Shown piece by piece: positions 1 to 5,380 of a DNA stretch of 11,144 nucleotides. The position numbers were made by a program, and so were the translations under genes. The stretch is from the NCBI GenBank assembly GCA_031268525.1, contig JAIRXA010000192.1:1-11144 (forward strand). Direction: 5' to 3'. Source of the stretch: Coriobacteriales bacterium. Lineage in GTDB: Bacteria; Actinomycetota; Coriobacteriia; Coriobacteriales; UBA8131. Below the pieces are notes generated by a model that was given only the letters and a program-made list of their open reading frames with translations, was not told the origin of the DNA and made no database searches. The stretch's first letter is position 1, and each line of letters starts with the position of its first letter.

Positions 1-2
1 CA

Positions 3-1073
3 GAGAACCGTCCCCTGTTGCGGAGTCCCCTGTTGCGGATCGTCGGTTTCATCGGGGCGGGAGCGACCTTCGAAGGCGAGGTGGGGCCCGGGCAATGCGT
101 GCGCATCATGACGGGAGCACCGATACCTGCAGGAGCCGATACCGTCGTCAAGATCGAAGACGTCGAGGTGCTCGGCCTCAGCGCGACAAACGCGGCTGGC
201 ACAGATCTCGTCCTGAGAAAACTGCCGAGACCGGGCGACAACATCAGGATGCACGGCGAGGACGCTCACAAAGGCGACATCCTCCTGCGGCCCGGCATAC
301 GCATCAACGCCGCCGCTGCGGGGCTGTTGGCCTCTACGGGACACGCGTCGGTGCTCGTTGCGCGCCGCCCTCGCGTCGCGATCATCTCTACCGGCAGCGA
401 ACTGGTCGAACCGACCACCCTGCCGGGACCCGGCCAGATACGCAACTCCAACAGCTACTCCCTGTCCGCTCAGGTCGTTGAGGTCGGTGGCATCCCGCAT
501 ATCCTGCCGATGGTCGAGGACAGCGAAGAGGCTCTGCGTGCCTCTCTCGGAGCCGCAGTTGCCGAGCACGACTTCGTCATCACGAGCGGTGGCGCGGCCG
601 AAGGCGACTTTGACTATCTCACCAAAGTCGTCGGCGAGATGGGCACTCTGTTTTACAACAAGGTGAACATGAAGCCGGGCAAAGCCCAGACCTTTGGGCT
701 GATCGAAGGCGTGCCGGTCTTTGGACTGCCCGGCAATCCGGTGGCAGCTGCCGTGGGCTTTGAGATACTCATCCGCCCGGCACTGCGAAAGATGCAGGGA
801 CTGGTTCATCTCAAGCGACCGCTCACCCCTGCCCGGATCAGCACAGACATCAACAAGAAAAACGAGAGTCGCCGCCTCTACCTGCGCTCTCGCCTTGAGT
901 GCGACGATGAGGGTGGCTATCGGGTAACACCGGAGGCCAACCAGTCCTCAGCCCTGCTCAGCGTGCTCAATCGCAGCAACTGCCTGCTGGTGGTGCCCGA
1001 AGGCTCTGCGCCGGTAGCAGCGGGAACGTTGTGCACCTGTCTGCGCCTTGATATCGATGAGGGTGTCGTCTGA
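3..1073 (+). CDS. moeA: Molybdopterin molybdotransferase MoeA, 5' end outside window
   Basis: MoeA inserts molybdate into adenylylated molybdopterin in the cytoplasm, the last common step of Moco synthesis. Seen: an RIMTGAP-IPAGAD segment near the N-terminus, the MoCF-fold strand VAIISTGSELVEP, GQIRNSNSYSL, the glycine-rich loop ITSGGAAEGDFDYL, NMKPGKAQTFG and LPGNPVAAAVGFEILIRPAL, then a C-terminal beta domain ending at TGA 1071-1073. The frame is open to the window edge. The first in-frame start inside is TTG at 18, but family members carry roughly 60-70 more N-terminal residues, so the true start is upstream and this entry is partial. It is the first visible gene of a same-strand moe/moa cluster and lies 119 nt before moaA. 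The extreme 5' end contains a 15-bp tandem duplication. Confidence 0.93.
   Translation, partial: ENRPLLRSPLLRIVGFIGAGATFEGEVGPGQCVRIMTGAPIPAGADTVVKIEDVEVLGLSATNAAGTDLVLRKLPRPGDNIRMHGEDAHKGDILLRPGIRINAAAAGLLASTGHASVLVARRPRVAIISTGSELVEPTTLPGPGQIRNSNSYSLSAQVVEVGGIPHILPMVEDSEEALRASLGAAVAEHDFVITSGGAAEGDFDYLTKVVGEMGTLFYNKVNMKPGKAQTFGLIEGVPVFGLPGNPVAAAVGFEILIRPALRKMQGLVHLKRPLTPARISTDINKKNESRRLYLRSRLECDDEGGYRVTPEANQSSALLSVLNRSNCLLVVPEGSAPVAAGTLCTCLRLDIDEGVV
10..39 (+). repeat. 15-bp tandem duplication at the 5' edge of the visible moeA
   Basis: GTCCCCTGTTGCGGA occurs at 10-24 and again, immediately adjacent and identical, at 25-39. The unit is a multiple of three, so the frame is kept and the protein reads R-P-L-L-R-S-P-L-L-R just before the conserved GEVGPGQCVRIMTGAP region. 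It may be a recent in-frame duplication, or an artefact of the window or contig edge. Confidence 0.8.
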
Positions 1074-1178
1074 ATGCCTCTTTCGATTTGGAGAGGAATG
1101 ACCACCTCGTCTCTCTCCTCTCCTCGCTGTGGAGTGTATCGCCCCTCCTCTCCCTGTCCGAATGCTGGAAGATGATTT

Positions 1179-1186
1179 GAGGTGAT
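1179..1186 (+). promoter_or_regulatory. Ribosome binding site of moaA
   Basis: GAGGTGAT matches the 16S rRNA 3' end well and lies 6 nt before ATG 1193, which settles the moaA start. It begins 3 nt after the stop (1173-1175) of a doubtful small frame in the moeA-moaA gap. Confidence 0.8.
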
Positions 1187-1192
1187 ACGCTG

Positions 1193-2200
1193 ATGGCCAT
1201 CGACAGCCACGGTCGGACGATTGACTACCTGCGCATCTCGGTCACCGATCGCTGCAATCTACGCTGCCTGTACTGTATGCCCGAGGAGGGCGTCCCCTTC
1301 AAGCCGCATGCCACCATGCTGACTCTGGAGGAGATAGCACGCTTCGCACGCATCGCCGCCGGGGAAGGTTTCACGCGCATCCGCCTGACCGGCGGTGAGC
1401 CTCTCGTGCGACTCGGAATCGCCGATCTGGTGCGCGACATCTCCCGCATACCGGGAATCGAACGCGTTGCCATGACCACCAACGGCATCCTCCTGCCACA
1501 GATGGCCGAAGAACTGCGCGAGGCGGGCTTGTCCCGCGTAAACATCTCCCTTGACACCCTCGACCCCGAACAGTTCACACAGATCACCCGCTGGGGTAAC
1601 ATCGAGGATGTCTTTGCGGGCATTGACGCAGCATTGGCGGTGGGCTTCAAACCCGTGAAGATCAACGCCGTAGTCGTTCGCCGTCTGCATCAGGATCTGC
1701 TCGCTTTCGCACAGCTCTCCCTCGATCGGCCCCTGCACGTACGCTTTATCGAATATATGCCGGTGGGTTCCTCTTCGGGCTTTGCGGGAGCAGGCTGGAC
1801 TGCCTCAGACACCATCCCCAACGAAGAGCTGATCGCGCTCATTGAGCGTGCCGCCGCAGAAGCTGGTCTCGGGCCCCTGCTCCCTCTTGACGCCGCTGCC
1901 CGCCCCGAGGGATGGGGGCCAGCGCGTTACTACCAGTTTGAAGGAGCTTTGGGTACGCTTGGTTTCATCTCGGCACTGAGCAGGCATTTTTGTGGTGAGT
2001 GCAATCGTCTACGCATGACCGCCGAGGGCCGCCTGCGCCCCTGTCTGTTTTCGGATAGGGAGTTTGATGCCCACGACGCTCTGCGTTCGGGCACCGACGA
2101 AGACGTTCGGCTCGTCCTGCGTGAGGCTTTGAGCGCAAAGCCGGACGAGCATCATAATCGCAGAGGAACCGAGCGCCTGATGTCGCAGATTGGAGGATGA
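1193..2200 (+). CDS. moaA: GTP 3',8-cyclase MoaA (radical SAM)
   Basis: MoaA uses S-adenosylmethionine and two [4Fe-4S] clusters to convert GTP to 3',8-cyclo-7,8-dihydro-GTP, the first Moco step. Seen in the 335-residue protein: the radical-SAM motif CNLRCLYC (Cys21, 25, 28), the SAM-binding GGEP at 67-70, the C-terminal cluster CGEC plus RPC (Cys267, 270, 284), and the C-terminal Gly-Gly tail (SQIGG) that is essential in characterised MoaA. Length and all key residues are normal, so it should be active. The start is fixed by a strong SD 6 nt upstream. Its TGA overlaps the ATG at 2197, so moaA and moaC are probably co-translated. Confidence 0.97.
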   Translation: MAIDSHGRTIDYLRISVTDRCNLRCLYCMPEEGVPFKPHATMLTLEEIARFARIAAGEGFTRIRLTGGEPLVRLGIADLVRDISRIPGIERVAMTTNGILLPQMAEELREAGLSRVNISLDTLDPEQFTQITRWGNIEDVFAGIDAALAVGFKPVKINAVVVRRLHQDLLAFAQLSLDRPLHVRFIEYMPVGSSSGFAGAGWTASDTIPNEELIALIERAAAEAGLGPLLPLDAAARPEGWGPARYYQFEGALGTLGFISALSRHFCGECNRLRMTAEGRLRPCLFSDREFDAHDALRSGTDEDVRLVLREALSAKPDEHHNRRGTERLMSQIGG

Positions 2201-2208
2201 TCCCGACC

Positions 2209-2706
2209 ATGAGTTCAGAATTGACCCACATTGATGAGGCGGGGGCAGCGCGAATGGTGGACGTTGGCGAGAAGACCGAGACCCAACGAGTCGCTGTCGC
2301 TGAGGGCTTCATTGCCATGACGCCCGCAACCCTTGCCCTGATCATCGAGGGGAATACACCGAAGGGCGATGTACTGGCTGCGGCACGTATCGCAGGTATC
2401 CTCGCGGCCAAGCAGACCTCAACGCTGATCCCGCTGTGCCATCCCCTGAACATCACGAAAGCATGTGTTGACCTCGTTGCCATCGAAGCTGATGAGCGTC
2501 CCGATGGACTCGTTGGCATCCACGTTCAGGCGACCTTGAGCGTCACCGGCAAGACCGGTATCGAAATGGAGGCGCTTACGGCAGTATCGGTTGCCTGCCT
2601 GACCATCTACGATATGTGCAAGGCCGTCGATCGCGGTATGGAGATTGGCGAAATACGCCTGCTGCATAAGTCCGGTGGCAGGAGCGGCACCTGGGAGCGC
2701 CCGTAG
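2209..2706 (+). CDS. moaC: Cyclic pyranopterin monophosphate synthase MoaC
   Basis: MoaC rearranges the MoaA product to cPMP. Seen: MVDVGEK near the N-terminus, KGDVLAAARIAGILAAKQT, LCHPL, GIEMEALTAVSVA and DMCKAVDR, containing the residues known as catalytic in the family (here Lys52, His78, Asp135, Lys138). The protein is 165 aa from ATG 2209, normal for MoaC. ATG 2197, which overlaps the moaA stop as ATGA, is also in frame. GGAGG at 2192-2196 directly abuts 2197 with no spacer but lies 12 nt before 2209, and the family N-terminus (LTHIDEAGAARMVDV) fits 2209 better. The stop is TAG 2704-2706. It is translationally coupled to moaA; the mogA-type gene follows after a repeat-rich spacer. Confidence 0.95.
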   Translation: MSSELTHIDEAGAARMVDVGEKTETQRVAVAEGFIAMTPATLALIIEGNTPKGDVLAAARIAGILAAKQTSTLIPLCHPLNITKACVDLVAIEADERPDGLVGIHVQATLSVTGKTGIEMEALTAVSVACLTIYDMCKAVDRGMEIGEIRLLHKSGGRSGTWERP

Positions 2707-2760
2707 GTTCCGCAAGGCGTAGGGGCGGACATGCAGGTTCCGCAAGGCGTAGGGGCGGAC
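2705..2760 (+). repeat. 30-bp-period direct repeat downstream of moaC
   Basis: A 26-bp sequence at 2705-2730 is repeated identically at 2735-2760, separated by 4 nt. Each copy ends with the GC-rich core TAGGGGCGGAC. The first copy begins inside the moaC stop codon. The second is followed by TTTGTCCGCCC, which folds back on it. The inverted pair at 2810-2860 carries a related core on the other strand, so the spacer looks like a REP-type or degraded MITE-type intergenic element rather than coding DNA. Confidence 0.85.
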
Positions 2761-2771
2761 TTTGTCCGCCC
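2753..2771 (+). other. GC-rich stem-loop in moaC-mogA spacer
   Basis: GGGCGGAC (2753-2760), loop TTT, GTCCGCCC (2764-2771): a perfect 8-bp stem. It may stabilise or attenuate the transcript between moaC and the mogA-type gene. No T-run follows, so it is not called a terminator. Confidence 0.7.
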
Positions 2772-2800
2772 GCATGAGTACGTACGACTTCTCTGCCCGA

Positions 2801-2819
2801 GCGGGCGGTCAAAGCCCGC
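2801..2819 (+). other. Second GC-rich stem-loop in moaC-mogA spacer
   Basis: GCGGGC (2801-2806), a 7-nt loop, GCCCGC (2814-2819): a perfect 6-bp stem. Its right arm starts the second repeat family. No T-run follows. Confidence 0.6.
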
Positions 2820-2860
2820 CCCTGCGAAGGACGCCGGGTGGCAAAGCCCGCCCCTGCGAA
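2810..2860 (-). repeat. Second repeat pair, related in inverse orientation to the 2705-2760 repeat
   Basis: CAAAGCCCGCCCCTGCGAA occurs at 2810-2828 and identically at 2842-2860 (period 32). Its reverse complement contains AGGGGCGGGCTTTG, close to TAGGGGCGGACTTTG at 2750-2764. The spacer therefore has two direct copies facing two inverted copies of one GC-rich element. Confidence 0.8.
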
Positions 2861-2885
2861 AGGCAACACAGCTGAAGGAGTAGCC

Positions 2886-3359
2886 ATGGAGATCAGTATC
2901 GCAATCATCACCTGCTCGTCAACACGGACTCTGGCCGAGGACACCGCCGGGGCGGCGCTGGCCGAGCGCATCTGGGCGCAGCCCGAATGGATGGTGGAAC
3001 GCCATGTCATTGTGCCTGACGAGCGCAGCACCATTGCCGAGGCCATTGTCGAGGCGGCCGATACGGGCGTTGATATCGTGTTGACCTGTGGAGGCAGCGG
3101 TCTCTCTCGACAGGACGTGACTCCGGAGGCCACTGCCGATGTCTGCGAGCGCAACGTCCCGGGAATCGCTGAGGCCATGCGTGCCGAATCGCTTAAAATC
3201 ACCGGCCGTGCCATGCTCTCTCGGGCGATCGCCATGCAGCGCGGCTCGACTCTGGTCATCAATCTACCCGGCAGCTTAAAAGCTGCCACCGAATGCTATG
3301 ATGCTATCTATGAGCAGTTTGAGCATGCCGTTCAGATGGCTGCCGGTGGCGGGCATTGA
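2886..3359 (+). CDS. mogA: Molybdopterin adenylyltransferase, MogA/MoaB family
   Basis: Proteins of this family adenylylate molybdopterin with ATP, giving the MPT-AMP that MoeA uses. The 157-residue protein is a single MoCF/MogA domain: an N-terminal strand IAIITCS, the signature TCGGSGLSRQDVTPEAT (67-83; commonly TGGTGLSPRDVTPEAT, so two conservative differences here), then LSRAIAMQRGSTLVINLPGSLKAA. The start at ATG 2886 is fixed by AAGGAG at 2875-2880, 5 nt upstream; an in-frame ATG at 2838 lies inside the repeat cluster and has no SD. MogA and MoaB cannot be separated by eye, so the symbol is provisional. Same strand as moaC; 37 nt before the convergent bactofilin gene. Confidence 0.92.
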   Translation: MEISIAIITCSSTRTLAEDTAGAALAERIWAQPEWMVERHVIVPDERSTIAEAIVEAADTGVDIVLTCGGSGLSRQDVTPEATADVCERNVPGIAEAMRAESLKITGRAMLSRAIAMQRGSTLVINLPGSLKAATECYDAIYEQFEHAVQMAAGGGH

Positions 3360-3396
3360 CTTTCGGCAGGTCTCCCACGCAAGCATTCGCATTCAC

Positions 3397-4074
3397 TCAT
3401 CTGCTTTCAGCCGAACCGATCTTGGCGCTGGGGTCGATGATAAGCCTGCCGGTAGCCGAGACGCGCTCGATTTCGCATTTCTCCCCGATCGTCACATCGT
3501 GACCGTTGACCTCACGTGCTTTTACGCCACGCAGATCGATGGTCGTCGCCTCGATGAGATCGACCTCGGAGCGGTCGTGAGCACCAACGGTCTCCTTGAG
3601 TTTCAGCCAAAGCTGGAAGAAGAAGGAGCTGCGCCGTGAGTGGATGGAAATGCTGTCGCCGACTATCTCGCTGGCATTTATGAAGCCATCTGCACGGATG
3701 ACATCGGCTGATATTTGGCCGCGGATACTCAATACACCATTGCAGCGTACCTCATCGGCCTCGATTCGCGATCCTATAACATTTACCACACCGTCGATGA
3801 CGCAGTTTTTCGCCTTCAGGTCGCCTTCGATGGTTGCTACACCACTGCATTCGAGGTGGCCAGCCGTGATCGAGTCCTTACAGGTGAATACCCCGGCAAC
3901 GGTGAGTTTATCGGCCGTGATGGCGCCTTTGCTCGTAGCGATGCCGTCGATGCTCAAGCGCCCGAAGCGCCCTCCGTTGAAGTCCGTCACGCCATCGATG
4001 TCTCCATCGACGCTGCCGTCAACGTTTGGCATGAAGCCGCTGAATCCCCAGTTGTGACTTGTGTCAGAGGTCAT
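3397..4074 (-). CDS. Bactofilin-family protein (YhbE/YhbF-like)
   Basis: Bactofilins are small proteins with a right-handed beta-helix that polymerise without nucleotides into cytoskeletal scaffolds; B. subtilis YhbE and YhbF have been linked to motility. The 225-aa protein is built of short repeats ending in turns such as SIDGIA, TVAGVF, ECSGVA, VIDGVV, RCNGVL and RADGFI, about one per 15-17 residues (roughly 18-140), as expected for rungs of a beta-helix. A more basic segment follows, and then further rungs. No signal peptide or membrane segment is seen. The start at 4074 (MTSDTSHN) overlaps the upstream HTH gene by 11 nt, so translation is probably coupled; the open frame runs on to 4203 but only inside that gene. 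Function here is unknown; family assignment is by repeat pattern and neighbour. Confidence 0.82.
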   Translation of the reverse strand: MTSDTSHNWGFSGFMPNVDGSVDGDIDGVTDFNGGRFGRLSIDGIATSKGAITADKLTVAGVFTCKDSITAGHLECSGVATIEGDLKAKNCVIDGVVNVIGSRIEADEVRCNGVLSIRGQISADVIRADGFINASEIVGDSISIHSRRSSFFFQLWLKLKETVGAHDRSEVDLIEATTIDLRGVKAREVNGHDVTIGEKCEIERVSATGRLIIDPSAKIGSAESR

Positions 4075-4795
4075 GATGCTGCCCTTTCTCATTCGTTGCT
4101 TCGCGAATGTCCGCAATAGTTTCATCCGCAACAGTTTCACTCGCCGCCGGTGCACTGAAGGCGCGGGCGCGATCCCAATAGATTTGTAGTTGTCGACTTG
4201 CACAGATGCGAATGTTCGCGTCGCCGTGAAGCGTGGTGATATCAGATGTGGTGAGATAGTACAGATCCTCCCCTGCCGCCGCGATGCTCACCTGAGCCCC
4301 CGTGGCCGAAGATGCTCCGACAACCGAAGGCACTCCCGTCGTCGGATCGCCTCCCGCATCAGCCGCAAGTGCGCCCTCAATCAGCCGAAGCAGTTGCTCC
4401 TCCACTATTCCGGCCTCTACGGCGGCGTCGATCAAGCCCGCCACGAGTACCCACGTATCGATGCGCGCATTTCTGGTCGAGAAGTCGCAGGAAGCAATAC
4501 GTGCGGCCTCGGGCCGCTGAAGCATCACCTCAAGGATCGCACCAGTAAGCCTGGGGCGTTCGCGGTACTCCAGACTCTTACGGATGTCCTCCAGAGACGC
4601 GCTGTCTTTCAGGGCCACGATGACCTTGATACGCGCAAGAACCTGCTCACGAGGAAAGTAGGTTTCCTGGCCCGTGAACGCAGCTTTCTTGACGAACCAC
4701 CCCTCCGGAATCAGCCCTTCACGTTTCCAGCGATAGAGCTGCCCATAGGAGATGCCCGTTATCGCAAGGAGTTCCTTCTTTGAGATTTCCTCCAT
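4064..4795 (-). CDS. HTH protein of the YhbD/DUF4004 type (MerR-like N-terminus)
   Basis: Probable DNA-binding protein. Residues 1-75 match the YhbD/DUF4004 pattern: ISKKELLAITGISYGQLYRW, KREGLIPEGWFVKK, FTGQETYFPREQVLARI, a winged-helix domain resembling the MerR N-terminus, then a helical segment. The rest of the 243-aa protein is not recognised; it is Ala/Gly/Ser/Thr-rich around 140-180, and there is no membrane segment. The start at 4795 is set by AGGAGG (complement of 4803-4808) 7 nt upstream; the open frame extends to 4852 but through the promoter. It overlaps the bactofilin gene, the same partnership as yhbD-yhbEF in Bacillus, suggesting it controls or assists the bactofilin. The palindromic promoter just upstream suggests autoregulation, which is inference. 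Confidence 0.82.
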   Translation of the reverse strand: MEEISKKELLAITGISYGQLYRWKREGLIPEGWFVKKAAFTGQETYFPREQVLARIKVIVALKDSASLEDIRKSLEYRERPRLTGAILEVMLQRPEAARIASCDFSTRNARIDTWVLVAGLIDAAVEAGIVEEQLLRLIEGALAADAGGDPTTGVPSVVGASSATGAQVSIAAAGEDLYYLTTSDITTLHGDANIRICASRQLQIYWDRARAFSAPAASETVADETIADIREATNEKGQHHDL

Positions 4796-4802
4796 ACGTG
4801 GT

Positions 4803-4808
4803 CCTCCT
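4803..4808 (-). promoter_or_regulatory. Ribosome binding site of the YhbD-like gene
   Basis: AGGAGG on the minus strand lies 7 nt before ATG 4795. It favours that start over the longer open frame beginning at 4852. Confidence 0.85.
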
Positions 4809-4825
4809 GTTCTACTCCGTAACAT

Positions 4826-4864
4826 AACATTGTTCTGCTTACACCTTGACAATGTAACAATGTT
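4826..4864. promoter_or_regulatory. Candidate operator: ACAATGT-type boxes in the divergent promoter region
   Basis: AACATTGTT (4826-4834) and AACAATGTT (4856-4864) form a perfect 9-bp inverted repeat. A third box, ACAATGT at 4849-4855, is a direct copy of 4857-4863 spaced by 8 bp. A second inverted pair, TTACA (4839-4843) and TGTAA (4853-4857), is nested inside. The boxes cover the -10 of the leftward promoter. The likely binder is one of the two HTH proteins encoded on either side; which one is unknown. Confidence 0.55.
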
Positions 4865-4879
4865 TTATTGCTCTGTCAA
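4851..4879 (-). promoter_or_regulatory. Sigma-A-type promoter for the YhbD-like/bactofilin operon
   Basis: On the minus strand, TTGACA (complement of 4874-4879) is followed after 17 nt by TACATT (complement of 4851-4856), a perfect -35 and a 4-of-6 -10. Transcription would start near 4844, about 50 nt before the ATG. A second, weaker pair downstream (TTGTCA-N17-TGTTAT) overlaps it. No equally good promoter is visible for the rightward genes. Confidence 0.6.
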
Positions 4880-4927
4880 GAGTGGCGTGTCGAGGGGCGT
4901 CAAGAGCAGGTGAGCAAGAGTGGCGTG
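4877..4927 (+). repeat. 13-bp direct repeat at the left edge of the cassette
   Basis: CAAGAGTGGCGTG occurs at 4877-4889 and 4915-4927, 38 bp apart, with a partial copy (TCAAGAG) at 4900-4906. The second copy covers the GTG proposed as the start of the small HTH gene. It may be a binding site, an integration scar or chance duplication. Confidence 0.55.
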
Positions 4928-5368
4928 AGCACCTTGCAATTCAGAGACTGGAGTATACTAGGTAAACTAGCTAATGAACGGAATGCGGAAGCAGAGGAGT
5001 TAGGCACCTTGTCTCCCCTAAATACAGCAAAGATTATCCAGCTCGCGAAGGAGAAGACCGCCGAGAAAGAAAAACTCGCCTTAGAAACCATCGGCGATAT
5101 GAAAAAGTCCGGTCAGAAAGTCACGTTTTACTCAATCGCAAAGAATACAGGGCTGTCAAAGACCTTCCTCTACAACAACAGCTCGGTACGCCAGGAGATT
5201 GAGGAAGCAAGAACAATAGAACCCGATAGTGACCGAGCGAAACAAGATGATGGTTCGCTTGGCGCAGAACAACTGCTTGCTTCAATAGAACAGATGAAAG
5301 CTGATGACCCTGAAAGTTATAAAAAGCTACGCACAGCCCTTCTGGATGGCAAGACCGATGTGGAATAA
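4925..5368 (+). CDS. Small HTH protein, TnpC/DUF6262-like
   Basis: Likely DNA-binding protein of about 147 aa. A basic-acidic helical stretch (about residues 35-60, rich in Lys and Glu) leads into KVTFYSIAKNTGLSKTFLYN (about 66-85) and RQEIEEAR, a pattern I associate with Tn554 TnpC-type and DUF6262 proteins, which accompany site-specific recombinases. No recombinase gene is present here. The acidic C-terminal tail has no recognised domain. The start is uncertain: TTG 4868, GTG 4910 and GTG 4925 are in frame. The last is preferred because AGGTGAG (4908-4914) lies 10 nt before it. The gene ends 12 nt before the helicase gene on the same strand, so it is probably part of the cassette as a regulator or accessory factor; a leftover of a mobile element is the alternative. 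Confidence 0.65.
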   Translation: MSTLQFRDWSILGKLANERNAEAEELGTLSPLNTAKIIQLAKEKTAEKEKLALETIGDMKKSGQKVTFYSIAKNTGLSKTFLYNNSSVRQEIEEARTIEPDSDRAKQDDGSLGAEQLLASIEQMKADDPESYKKLRTALLDGKTDVE

Positions 5369-5380
5369 ACAAAGATAACC

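Noticed and set aside
1074..1192. Moco-sensing riboswitch upstream of moaA
   Set aside because: The gap is only 119 nt, pyrimidine-rich, with one weak 8-bp stem and an 18-nt loop. I could not fit it to the known Moco RNA motif.
2753..2819. Rho-independent terminator after moaC
   Set aside because: The stems are strong but no T-run follows either of them, and the same-strand mogA-type gene follows with its own SD.
2705..2860. CRISPR array
   Set aside because: Only two copies per unit, in opposite orientations, with 4- and 13-nt gaps; no spacer series and no cas genes.
3362..3416. Shared terminator between the convergent mogA-type and bactofilin genes
   Set aside because: TTCGGC and GCCGAA are complementary but 43 nt apart, part of the pairing lies inside the bactofilin gene, and there is no T-run.
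4868..4925. TTG 4868 as the start of the TnpC-like gene
   Set aside because: It has no SD and lies in the divergent promoter region; GTG 4925 has AGGTGAG upstream. GTG 4910 cannot be excluded.
4954..4959. TATACT as a -10 for the cassette
   Set aside because: The only -35-like sequence (TTGCAA 4934-4939) is 14 nt away, too close, and the site lies inside the proposed HTH gene.
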